A stretch of DNA of 64,000 nucleotides from NCBI GenBank assembly GCA_951640195.1, contig OX621166.1, positions 558,001 to 622,000 of the forward strand, written 5' to 3'. Below are positions 31,552-43,031 of the stretch, piece by piece. The notes under the pieces were generated by a model. The model did not search any database and was not told the origin of the DNA. It saw nothing but the letters and a program-made list of their open reading frames with translations. Numbering within the stretch: position 1 is the stretch's first letter; every line of letters starts with the position of its first letter. The translations under genes and the position numbers were made by a program. This stretch comes from Porpolomopsis calyptriformis. Lineage: Eukaryota > Basidiomycota > Agaricomycetes > Agaricales > Hygrophoraceae.

Positions 31552-32534
31552 GGACATCTGTCGCATTCTATTTGGTATAAACTTAAGGTGTTGTGAAATT
31601 AACGCAGACATTTGGGACCAACTTTTTTCCTGTATGTGTTTGGAAAACTTCAATGTGGTTGATCGATCGGGAACGATGTAACATCACATATTGACGCCGA
31701 CTAATACAGCCCGCACTTCGTGACGAACTGAACCGATCACCCAACTAAGAGGTAGTCGTCAATGCAAAATCTCAACAAGTTGAGCCAACGGTCACTAACA
31801 GGAACCGACCCATCCAACAAGATATCTGCATTAGCCATTGCAACGATAGCCACAATAGCCTGTGCGCTCACCAAGTGGGTCACTTTCGCAGAGGGCTATC
31901 ATTTGTTCTTGAATGAAAACCCTACTTGAATTTGTACTGTATAATTCAAATAATTCGTCCCCACATGTCCAGGACCTGTAGCATAAAGGGTGCCATCATT
32001 TCCTCGGTGAAATGGGCGCGGTCATTACTGGCCCCTCGTCGAACGTCACTCTCCTCTCTATGTCTGAACGATTTGGTGACGTCTTTTCTTTCTGGGCTTC
32101 CCCGGTCCAAGACTTGATCAGATGCCCCCGGAGTCCGTGAATGATTATCATACTGCCAAGCGTTAGTCATTCCTTGGAGTAGGATATCAGGAGCCTTACT
32201 TCACGCTTATGGGCGCCTCCCTATCAGAGATAGTGTATCTCGGGTGACTTTCTGAGGGAAGGGTTGAATAATGGTGCTTGCCTGGTTCGGATTACGAACA
32301 TTAATACTGGGCCGCAGCTGCGAACCCGGGGCGCCACACAAACGTCACACCAGACACTCAATCCATCAGCAGCGCAAACACACCTAGCGGATCAAGTTTC
32401 GTGACTATGAAAACACTCGTAAAACAACTTACTGTAACCTGATCCCTCTCCACTTCAAGTTGGATGTCACGTTTTGTGAACAGAGTTACCAGCTAATGAA
32501 ATGATCAAGTATCAATTGAGTACGCATGGGTCAC
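31552..32534. other. Intergenic, no gene supported
   Basis: Lies between the NACHT-ankyrin gene and the convergent RRN5-like gene. A 55-codon plus-strand ORF at 31762-31929 has a hydrophobic core (SALAIATIATIACAL) but lacks other support. A minus-strand frame at 31946-32170 also looks charged and protein-like without any recognised family. Confidence 0.4.
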
Positions 32535-34481
32535 CTACACTTCAGCACTACCTTCCCACAGCTCTGCTTCATAAAGCCGGTCCAGCTCCCGATCATTCTC
32601 ATCTAGCTGTTCTTCTTCAAGCAGCTCATTTATCAAGGCGTCCTCATCCATCCCCAGAGGAATCAACTCAGAGTTCGGTGACATAGAAGTCCCGGGTAAC
32701 AACCGCACGAGAGGTGTGTAAATTTGGCGGTGGAGTGAAAGGGTCTTAAGGGGATCTGATTGGCCCTCGGTCCCAGATTCCTCATCCTTGCCCTCGTCTT
32801 CGCCATCTTCCTTCGTCTCCATGCTTTCGCTTGTAAGAAACTCTGTCCGCGACTTTTTTTGCGCACGCACGCACCCTTTTCCCATTCCTGTTTTGAGCTT
32901 TCTCTCGTGGCATAATTCGCCAAAACCCATCATCTCCAACGCATGGCTGACATTCCCTACCATGATCTAAATGTAAAACAAAGGTCTTAAACCAGCTTCC
33001 TTCGACGGTGCTGAAGGACGCACCTGGTCCTTCACAAATCGCCACGCCTTCGTAGAAGTCTTGCGTATGGCCTCCTGTTCACGTGAAGCAATCACGAGCC
33101 GGATGAGAGTTATCGTGAACCGCACGATGATGTTTTCAAGCATGCGGATGGTATTTGCTGATATCGTCATGTTCACTTCGTTGTCTGTAGAAATGGATCT
33201 GTGAAGGCCGCGTTTAGACATCACCGATAGAAGGAAGGAAAGAAACTGACCTCATGAGTCGCCACAGTGCAGCCGTGTGGATCAGCCCTAGACCCTCGTC
33301 CTGTAAAATCCTGTCGTCCACACCGAGACGCGCAAAGTCCCCCTTGAGGCGGCGGGATGGTTGGAGACCGCTCACGATCACATCACGGTTCCGGTGGTGA
33401 TTGTCTTGGTCACTGTCTTTGCCTTAGTAGATAGTTTTGTAGGACGAAATTGTAATCCATACCTATTAATCGCGTCATCCTCATTACTACCTGACACACA
33501 TTTCTCCTCCCCAGGGTCACATTCGTTGCTATCTTCGATCACTTCCCTATTCCAAACATTGGTCTCCTCGACCCAACTCCCACCCGGGCGGCAGGGTGAT
33601 GACTCCTTGCCACTCCGACCATTTCTTCTCCGTCCTGGCTTTAGTTTCCCAATGTCTGTAATGACAGCCTTTCCCGTTTGCGTCGCACGTTTACGACGCA
33701 TGTATAGGCGCTTGTAATACCGGCGACGAGAAGCGGGAGAAAGGGCCCCTGGGTCATCTAGTTGTTCCGCGTCTAGAGGGGGGGATGGTGTAGCTGTAGG
33801 ACTTGTATTAACAGCAGTACTTGGAGTCTCGAAGTGATCACGATCGCGCATCCCGGGAAGAGCTGACTTGTGCTCTGCTGCCCTAATGAGCGAATCGATG
33901 ACTTTCAAATGTGTTTCCCCAAGGCGGCACAAGAAGTCCTCCCTCTCCCAGTGTATTTCCCTCTCCTTAAGTAGACTTTCCAACTCCTCCCCAGACGTCA
34001 AGCCACTGGATTGAGTGTCGTTTTTGCCAGCTTTCAGTGCGAGAAGTTCCTTTGCCCGCTCTTCCAAGACGGCATCTCGTTCCCAAAGAGACTCAACGAC
34101 AGCGAGAGACGCGGCTTCCTCCTCCTCGCGCTCTACCCATTCATCAGAAACCTCAATTGCATGCGGAAACCCCCGTCTTGCGTCGCCATTGGGCGGAGCA
34201 ACAAGTGAAGACGCGACTTCAAGGGCATCGATGTACGCGCAGACGTCGACGACAGTTTTGCTGGGTACACAGGCAGCAATAAGGTCTGGACGAAGACGTG
34301 AATGAACGGAGAGCGCGTGAAAGAAAAGGCCCTTTTCGGATGGAGACCAGTAGCCTGTTGGGGGGATATATGACGGTGGGAGCAATAAACTGTCTGCACC
34401 AATAAGATAATCCTGGGTAGCAGCGAGATGCCTACGGTAGTCAGTTGTGTAGAATGGGTTTGGGGACAATTCGTTCGACAT
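32535..34481 (-). CDS. RRN5: RRN5-like RNA polymerase I upstream activation factor subunit
   Basis: Four exons, 33463-34481, 33251-33412, 33024-33198 and 32535-32966, encode 595 aa with consistent phases. Residues about 45-100 contain a SANT/Myb-type segment, TGYWSPSEKGLFFHALSVHS then RLRPDLIAACVPSKTVVDV, of the kind seen in fungal Rrn5. A coiled, charged middle follows, then a basic block (RRRYYKRLYMRRKRA). After it comes a histone-fold-like region at about 385-480: EGLGLIHTAALWRLMR, TISANTIRMLENIIVRFTIT and VGNVSHALEMMGFGEL. The C-terminus is very acidic. Rrn5 belongs to the upstream activation factor that promotes rDNA transcription with histones H3/H4. The assignment rests on recalled motif order; another SANT/histone-fold nuclear factor is possible. 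Confidence 0.55.
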
Positions 34482-34514
34482 CCATGAGATAATAAAAAAG
34501 AAAAAAGATATCGA

Positions 34515-34592
34515 GGTGCTACCAGGGTTCGAACCTGGGTTTCGGGAAATCCGTCTCAAAATCCCGAGTGATAACCACTACACTATAGCACC
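34515..34592 (-). tRNA. tRNA-Gln (anticodon TTG) with a ~7-nt intron
   Basis: On the minus strand the sequence folds as a cloverleaf. The acceptor stem is GGTGCTA with TAGCACC, and the D arm is GTGTAGTGGTTATCAC. The anticodon stem CGGGA/TCCCG encloses a 14-nt loop beginning TTTTGA, which fits anticodon TTG followed by a short intron. The T arm is CCAGG TTCGAAC CCTGG. The D-arm sequence is the type seen in fungal tRNA-Gln. It lies 33 bp upstream of the RRN5-like start codon and 94 bp before the NACHT-WD40 start. Confidence 0.85.
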
Positions 34593-34686
34593 AAACAAAC
34601 TTGGGTTGTTTCCAGGCATATATAATCACGAATGAGGCGTCTAATAGCCAACACGGCGGCACGCGTCTATACTCATAACTCTATCG

Positions 34687-37600
34687 ATGTTCCGCTCAAT
34701 TAAAGCAAGGCCAGAGAACAAAGAGAGGCTGAAGCAGGCGTGTTCCACTGCTGTTAGTGCACTGCAAACAACTCTCCAAATAGTCGAAAAGACTACGGGG
34801 GATACTGGTGTGCCTAGACTGCAAGCAGGCATAAGCGGGCTTGTATTCGTATTGAACGCTATAAAGGTATATTGCCACACTGTGTATTTCAATCGTGTTT
34901 TCTAATAAATTATACAGGAAACATCTCAAAACGCCAGGGACATCGAGAATCTCTCGAAGCAGATCGAAGAACTCAACCAAGTCCTTGAAAATTCCAAGAA
35001 TGGAGGAACACTTTCCCCCGAGGCCATTGACCGGATAGATCGACTGTTCAGGTATGCTTTCCTTACATTACAATGAGCTAGTCTGATCTGTGTTTCCCAG
35101 TACCTCGAGTGCCGCCTTAGAAGAACTTAGAAAAATACTTTCTCATTCTGCCGTAAAGCGATTTTTTAAACACGACGATGACGCCCGGTTGATCAGCAGG
35201 CACATTCAGTCGATTATGTCGTCATTCCAAAACTTTACGGTATGTCTGTCCGTTACCAGGGTGCCTTTTGAATGATATCGGGATTGGTGCAGGTAGAGAC
35301 TATGCTCGCCATTGAATCTGCATTTGACGTGTGTCAATTGCTCACTATTTTAATGGAATCACCGCTGACGAACTCTTAGGAACATGCTGTCGGGATCCGA
35401 GAAGACATCGGCGACCTTCGCAAAACTACGGCGAGTGGATTTCAGGTATGATTATGAATTCGTGACCATGGCTTTGCTCTTACTTTATCCTTTCCAGGAA
35501 TTGAACACAAGAGTGGACACGAAAGGTGATAATCAATTAGTTATTGACAATGATAAAACGACTTAGGCTTCCTAGATGTGCGTCCACCATATGCCAAATT
35601 GTCTCCGTTCGACTCCAAAGATCGGGCGGGGTGTTTGGAAGGCACAAGGACAGATATCCTTGATCAGATTTTTCGTTGGATTGGAACCAGCGATTCACAA
35701 CTTCAAGCCCGTCACGCTTCAAAAGGAAAATCGACAGAAGCCAATCCTATTCCAGAGAATACCTGTATATTTTGGATTAACGGAGGTGCTGGCACAGGGA
35801 AAACGACGATTGCTTACACCATTTCTGAAGTTTGTAGAAGATGCAACGTTCTTGGGGCGAGCTTCTTCTGCTCACGCGACGATGCGGATTGCAGCAACCC
35901 TCGTCTGATCTTCACGACCATCGCATACCAACTGGGGAACTTGAACGCTTTATTCAGGGCCGAGGTTTCTCACGTAATGGAATCGAATCCGGATATCGGC
36001 TACTCGAGCACTTCGTATCAACTTGAACAGCTCATCATAAATCCTCTTCGCACATTTGGAAGCTCATTCTCTCCATGCGTCATTGTGTTGGATGCACTCG
36101 ATGAGTGCAAGGAGGGTGGATCCACATCCGCCATTTTGTCATCACTTTCTCTTTATGCCAATGAACTCTTTCCGCTCAGGTTCTTGGTCACGAGCCGTCC
36201 GGAAAATCATATTACCACCATCTTTAAATCCAGCGAATTGAACGCGGTGACTCGGAGATGTGTTTTACACGAAGTGGAATTAGGCGTCGTGCAGAGCGAT
36301 ATCGAACACTATCTGTCAACAAAACTCGCTTTGACGAGAGATTCTTATCGTCTTGAAACCGAGTGGCCCTCTGCGGAAGATATTCATGCACTGACACGAA
36401 TGTCTTTTGGCCTTTTCATCTTCGCGTCAACATCAGTCAGATTCGTCGAAGATCGAAACTATTGTGACCCGAAAGATCAACTTGGGCGTCTCCTATGTAA
36501 TGCACCCACGGCAACGGAAGACTCGTCTCCACATTATAACCTCGATCGGTTATACGCTCAAGTATTGAACAACGCATTTCCTAACATATCCCCTGCTCTT
36601 TCGGGCCGACTGAAGATGATCCTAGGTACAATCGTTCTCCTCCGAGACCCCCTCTCATCTGCTGCTCTTGAACGATTACTCGGAGTGCCATCAAGAACAG
36701 TGGGAGTGACCCTTCAGCATCTGCATTCAGTGGTCATGGTGCCTGATGATGATAGCAAAGTTATTCGAATCCTTCATCCATCCTTCTCTGACTTCATTAC
36801 AAGCTCGGTCCGATGTCACAATCCGAAATTTGTTGTTGACCCTGGAACCCAGCATGCTCTACTCGGGCGTGCCTGTCTAGAAGTTATGAAAGGCCTGAAG
36901 CGAGATATGTGTAGGATAAGAAACCCATCGGTGCTCAATAACGAAGTGGACGACCTTCCAGCACGTATCGTGACATGCATTTCACCTGAACTGCAGTATG
37001 CCTGTCGACACTGGGTTTGGCACCTATCAAATGCAAAGTTCTCTGCGATCCTCCTTGATCTCGTTGAGGAGTTTTGTTCGAGACATCTACTCTATTGGGT
37101 TGAAGTACTGAGTCTAAGTGGAGATCTTCGAAATGGCCTCCTTGCCTTGGATACCGCACAACGCGCTATTGCTGTTCGTTATTTTCCCTCTCGGCAATGC
37201 GCGAGACTGATCAAGTTCGATAGAAAGCAGACAGAAACATGACTGATATCATGATTTTACTCCGTGATTGCGAGCGATTTACCCTCGAATTTTTCTCGAT
37301 CATCAGCACTTGTTCCCTTCAAGTATATCACTCTGCGTTACTGTTCACTCCCGAAAACACCTTACTTAAGAAGACATATAGGAGAGAGTTGGACATCCCG
37401 ATTAAAATCTACAATGGATTGGATGAGAGATGGAATTCGTGCATACGGACAATAGAAGGACATTCCAATTCAGTGGAGTCAGTAGCATTTTCCCAAGATG
37501 GTGCGCGTATTGTGTCTGGATCCTACGATAATACTCTTCGTCTATGGGACGCAGTCAGCGGTGCGCATCTGAATACTTTCAAGGGTCATTCCAGTTCAGT

Positions 37601-39503
37601 AAATTCGGTTGCATTTTCCCCCGATGGTACTCGTATTGCTTCTGGATCCGACGACAAAACTGTTCGGCTGTGGGATGCAGTCAATGGTTCACATCTGGGC
37701 ACTTTCAAGGGTCATTCTAATTGGGTAAATTCGGTTGCATTTTCCCCCGATGGCACGCGTATCGCTTCTGGGTCCGATGACAAAACTGTTCAGCTGTTGG
37801 ACGTGGTCAGCGGTAGACGGCTGAACGTTTTCGTCGGACATTCCAACTGGGTAAATTCGGTCGCATTTTCTCCCGATGGCAGGCGTATTGTTTCTGGATC
37901 TGAAGACAAAACTGTTCGGTTGTGGGACGCGGTCAGCGGTGCACATCTGAATACTTTCATGGGACATTCTAATTTGGTCAATTCTGTCGCATTTTCTCCC
38001 GATGGTACCCGTATCGCTTCTGGATCCCTCGACAAAACTGTTCGGCTGTGGGACGCAGTCAGCGGCGTGCATCTGAATACCTTCGTGGGATATTCCAGCT
38101 ATGTAAAATCAGTTTCATTTTCCCTCGACAGCCAACGTATAATTTCTGGATCCAACGACAATACTCTTCGTCTGTGGGACGCAGTCAGCGGTGCACATCT
38201 GAACACTTTCAAAGGACATTCCAGTTCAGTAAAATCGGTGGCATTTTCCCCTGATGGCAGACGTATCGTTTCTGGATCCACCGACAAAACTGTTCGGCTG
38301 TGGGACGCAGTGAGCGGTGCACACCTGAACACTTCCATGAGACGTTCCAGTTCAGTAAAATCGGTCGTATTTTCCCCTGATGGCACGCGCGTTGTTTCTC
38401 GATCCGACAACAAAACTGTCCGTCTGTGGGACGCAGGTAGTGGTGCACATCTGAACACTTTCGAGGGACATTCCAGTTCAGTAAAATCTGCCTCATTTTC
38501 CCCCGATGGCACACGTATCGTTTCTGGATCTGACGACAAAACCGTTCGGTTGTGGAACGCAGACAACGGTGTACAGCTGAAAACATTCAAGGGACATTCC
38601 AATTTGGTAAATTCGGTCGCATTTTCCCCCGATGGCACGCGTATCGCTTCAGGATCCGAAGACCATACTCTTCGGCTGTGGGACGCAGTCAGCGGTGCAC
38701 ATCTGAACATTTTCAGGGGCCATTCCAGTTCGATATATTCAGTTGCATTTTCCCCCGATGGCACACGTATCATTTCTGGATCCCATGACTGTACTCTTTG
38801 CCTGTGGGACGCAGACAGCGGTGCACATCGGAACGTTCCCGAGAGATATCTTAGTTCGGTAAATTCGGTCACATCTTCCCCAGATGACAGACGTATCGTT
38901 TCTGTGGTTCCCTCCAAACCTGGCCGGCTGTTACGCACAGTGAGCGGCGCACATCTAAAGACTTTCAGGGGACATTCCAGTTCCATAAAGTCGGTCGCAT
39001 TTTCCCCCGATGGCATGCGTATTGTTTCTGGATCCTTTGACAAAACCGTTCGGCTATGGGATGCAGTCGATGGTGCATGTCTCAAGACTTTAATCGGGCA
39101 TTCCAATTGGGTAAATTTGGTTTCGTTTTCCCTCGATGGCACCTACATCATTTCTGGATCTGACGACAACACTGTTCGGCTATGGGACGCAGTCAGTGGT
39201 GCACATCTAAAGACCCTCGATGGAAATTTCATCAATGTTGAATCGATCGCGCGATCTTATTGCTCATCTACGAACTCGTTATCCACTGATGGCCTGAACC
39301 CAACTAGTCCAATATTTGGTTATTTCGCAGCGGACGGCTGGGTGCACTCCCTCACTCGGAATCGACGTATTTGTTGGGTGCCGGTCTCTTGCAGACCGGA
39401 GAGTTTGGCCGCAAACGGAGCTCGTGCGGTTTTTGGCACAGGTGATGACCGTGTCATTATCCTCGATTTTACGGGCATGGACGCCTATCTTCGTAACCTC
39501 TAG
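34687..39503 (+). CDS. NACHT NTPase with 14 WD40 repeats (fungal NLR-like receptor)
   Basis: Eight exons: 34687-34866, 34918-35051, 35101-35239, 35293-35328, 35380-35445, 35498-35525, 35567-37173 and 37224-39503; 1489 aa. The NACHT frame appears to stop at 37242 and a WD40 frame to start at 37239. A 50-nt intron (gttcgt...gatag) removes the clash and restores the conserved ALDTAQRAIA-to-LLRDCERFTLEFF junction, so this is one gene. The N-terminal ~195 residues are a helical bundle of the HeLo/MLKL-like kind common in these proteins (inferred). The NACHT domain has P-loop NGGAGTGKTTIAYTI, Walker B-like CVIVLDALDEC and LRFLVTSRPE. The C-terminus has 14 WD40 units of 42 residues (GHSSSVKSVAFSPDGTRI ... 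LWDAVSGAHLNTF), enough for two seven-bladed propellers. Units 8 and 12 are degenerate. A role in non-self sensing with regulated cell death is inferred from the architecture. Confidence 0.9.
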
Positions 39504-40237
39504 CATTTCCTAACCTGGCTATCGTCCTATGGCCTCACCGCTAAGGTTGTTTCCTGTGTTTGTGGATATAAACTTCCGCTTGTCACGATATTAGCGCCAT
39601 TTTCCAACTTTCTTACAGTTTTCTGAGCACACCCTTAAAGACGGTTTTTTGCATTGAACGCGTGCTGTCTTATTGTAAGCTCGAAAGCATCCGGTTTTAT
39701 AAGGTGTTGGAGTATGGTGCCACTAGGATAATATAATTATTTTGACAACCGTGTACGCAAAGGGGAGTGGTCTTGGAGCACTTTCCCCTCGAATTTCATT
39801 TCACCTTGCTTTCGAGTTTTTCTCTCACAGCAATTTAAAACCAATCGCTCCATAAGCCAGTGGTACATATACCTCGATGGTAATTATACAATTGTAATTT
39901 ATCATCACGGCTAGACGATACACGGGTGTTATACATCGTCGAAAACCCCATTAATACATCTGGTCTTACTGATTCGTGTCCTGTTCATTTCGAGTTTCCA
40001 ATGAACACGAAGGAAAGCAAGACAGATGCGAAAGCATACAGATTTCGGGTATTCCGCGCCATCTCACTCCCATCCTCACCACCACCCCTTACTACATGAT
40101 ACAATCGACTGTGGGACAAGGAGATCCTGCATCGAGGGGGGCCAGAATACCTATCGTTCGCGTAGCTTTGATGCCAATCTACCGGCAATCCGTATCGCAG
40201 AACCAAATGAACGAAACCGTGGTGCTGTCATTCACAT
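39504..40237. other. Intergenic, nothing recognised
   Basis: Lies between the convergent 3' ends of the NACHT-WD40 gene and the bromodomain gene. Open frames here do not look protein-like and overlap the antisense of the bromodomain gene's 3' end. Confidence 0.5.
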
Positions 40238-42839
40238 TCAAGCGCCCTTCTCGAGCGTTGGCACGTAATGCCGAATATGCTCAGGAACCAGGTCAGCAGG
40301 AAGGCGAGCAATCTTGTCCAACGGCGCACGCTTCGCCAGCGCAAGCAAGTTCAACCGGAGGTCTTGAAGAAGGGGATCTTCAGGAGCCTGTTCCGGAACT
40401 GGATGATCATCCCATGTCACACCTTCCTCCACTTCTTCAAACTTTCTTTTGAGAGAGGAAGTGTCTTGCCGTGCCAAATCTTCGGTGTGGCGTTCTTCCA
40501 AACCAGCGGGTGATCTGGAGCGAATCCCTCGGTCAAGCGCCTCGATCACACCGGCAGAGTAGTCCAAGACGTGCGATAGCATGTCTGTACCTTCGTACGA
40601 CATCCCACCCTCATCCTTTTCACTCTCTTCCTCGCTCTTCACCCGACCCTCATCAATGTCTGCACCCTCCGCCTTCAGCCTCTCCACTCTTCTCCTTTTC
40701 CACTCACGCCCAGCCCATGCCTTCTCGCTCCCGAAGAGTTCCTCTGGATCACGAATCAAGGTCCCCATATCAACCTGATGTGTCTCGATCTGACGCAGGG
40801 ACCTCAGATTTTTGGCCACGGTCGGGTAAACATCAAGAGAAAGAGAGACTTGCTGACGAATGGTGTCGTAGTGTGACGAGGAAGTGTCAGTCGACGGTGG
40901 GGGAAAAAAGAACTGAGTAGTATCACGCAGGAGAGAGTGCCGCGCGCCAGTTAAGGGGTTGACAAGAATCTTGTCAACCCATTCCACAAGGGGAATCCCT
41001 AAGGCCGACGTTCGCCCGTCATTGGGCTACCAGGAATCATAAATAAATGTCATGAAACAATAATAAGAAACGAGACAAACCCTGTCGGCCACGAACTCGG
41101 CCAAACTGCGCACATAAGCAAAGCCATCTACACCGCTGTACACAACATCCCGTACATACGCTTCCGCTTCCTCCGCTCGCGCGAGTGAGAAGTACTCTGG
41201 CGTGTCGTCCGGAGCGGCATCCTTCTCAGACTCCACACTTTCCCGAATGACATCAAACAACTTTTCCTGCTCAATTCTCTCCACTCCATAACCTCTCTTG
41301 TCCATCTCTTCCCGAAGCACACCCTCAAGCACTGCCAACGCGCCCCAATCAACCACCTGCACTTCCCGCCAGTTTTCCCATGAAATACTACTGCTGTCAT
41401 CGTCATCGCGGTCTTTGAGCTTCGTGCGGGCAGGTGCGTTCCGCGTGATGGTCCAATGATAGCGTTTGCCTGGTGGGTTGGTGGTCGTAGATGCAGCACG
41501 GAGTTCGGGCAATGGTCGGGCATCAGGAAACGGCAGAGTGACGGGGGAGTGGAGAGGGGTGTCGGCCGGCTCTTTGAAAGGGTAAAGGGGTGTAAGATGC
41601 AGCGGAGAGTGTGTATCAGGGACGAAGACAGAAAAGACGGAGAATGGGTCCTCCACTGTGAACAGAAAGAAATATGAAAAAGCGATTTAAAAATGAAATC
41701 AGCATGGCTCATACCTTCAGCGTAATTTAAGCTTCCATCAACTCGATAAGGTGGTCCCCCCTTTTCGATGCGCATCCGTTCCTTTTTTGTTCGGTAGCGC
41801 TTTCCTGCAAGTCGGTTTAGACCAACAATGAATAGAAGAGATCGATTAGTGACCTTTGATTTTCAGGGCAAGCATCAACTTGGCCAAGTCTGACCCAGGC
41901 GGGAACGCGCCCAATCCATCGCGAGAACCGGGAAGCCGTCCTTCTGCATCGATGCTTTCTGAAATTGTATTTGTATTTGTGTTTGGGACCTTTTTTTGAT
42001 ATGGTCCTCGTGTTGCTCTCCTCCCTGAGGCGGTACTGAGCCTGCCGTGGGCTGAAGAAATGGAAGGCGCGTGATCATCGATGTCTATTGGCGTCCCAGA
42101 TTGATGACGGTCCTCGTCAATATGTGCATTATCGCGGTCAGGCCGATCGTCAAAATCCCGCTCGACGTCAATGTTCCAGTCGGTCTCGTACTCAATGACA
42201 GTTAGGGCGGCCTTAGCAATGTGGTCTAGGGACCAGGTCTCAATGCGGTCGGCTTCGGTATAATAGATCGAATCAGGGGGATTGAAGAGCTTGGCGTTTC
42301 CAGTGACGAGGCGGAGATCGGACTATGTGGGATTTATCAACGATTCCAAGTCACAGTACGGACAGGGACTTACAGTGAAGTCCTCAAGTGAACGGTATCG
42401 CCCTCTGGCAACTTTGGTGGTCATGGTCCCGAAATCCATCGGATGTTTGATAACATCAGAGTACCCCAGCACTTGGGTAACGTCCACTGGTGACAAAAAG
42501 AACGCGTAGTCATCTTTCCTGCACAGCGTCAGACATACTCCTAGAGCTTGGCATGGCCAGGATGAAACCGAACTTTTTTATCTGGGCAATTAGCTTTGAC
42601 AAAACCTCCTTCAAGGGTTTGAGCTTCACGGGGCGTGGAATCTTTTTAACTTCTCCAGTTCCTTCTAGCAAGGATTGTGGCAAGGTTGACTTTGACTTTG
42701 ACTTCTTTGATCCATTCTGTTGCTTGAGTGCACTCAGGGCGGGTAAAACGAGGGTAAGACCGGACGACGATAGTTTGTTTGCATTTGAGGTGTGTGCGGA
42801 GGAGTGGTCCTCTGTCGCTGGTTCCAATTTTTCGTCCAT
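40238..42839 (-). CDS. Bromodomain protein of BRD7/BRD9 type
   Basis: Six exons, 42574-42839, 42374-42518, 41854-42322, 41715-41804, 41081-41655 and 40238-41026, encode 777 aa. Residues about 75-180 form the bromodomain: LKEVLSKLIAQIKKKDDYAF, then GYSDVIKHPMDFGTMTTK, RYRSLEDFTSDL and TGNAKLFNPPDSIYYTEAD. The YSDVIKHPMDFGTM segment and the Asn in NAKLFN are the acetyl-lysine-binding elements. A long disordered Asp-rich region follows, then a conserved-looking module with EAEAYVRDVVYSGVDGFAYV and WVDKILVNPLTGARHSLLRD. These features are shared by fungal BRD7/9-like proteins, which in animals belong to SWI/SNF-type remodellers. The ATG at 42839 was chosen; the frame is open slightly further upstream. 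Confidence 0.8.
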
Positions 42840-43031
42840 GCTTTTCTGAGTGTGAGATAACACGTGATCTATTCCATTTTGACGACTGAGACAAGTCAAG
42901 GGTAAAGTTCCTATCACTAGTCCTAGTCAATTTGCCCAATCCCATTCGCAACCTGATCGTACACAATCGAAGCAGGGCCCCTGTAAAATGTATAAACTTA
43001 ACGAGGCTTCTTTGTTAATATTGTCAATGAC

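Noticed and set aside
29679..31653. Minus-strand ORFs opposite the ankyrin array
   Set aside because: Shadows of the 102-nt repeats, with low-complexity Ser-rich translations.
31762..31929. 55-codon ORF with a hydrophobic core
   Set aside because: Single short ORF without splice, family or conservation support.
38099..39142. 347-codon minus-strand ORF opposite the WD40 array
   Set aside because: It is a repetitive shadow created by the 126-nt repeat period; the plus strand encodes recognisable WD40 units.
37239..39503. Separate WD40-only gene beginning with its own ATG
   Set aside because: A 50-nt GT-AG intron joins it in frame to the NACHT exon at a conserved family junction, so one gene is the better model.
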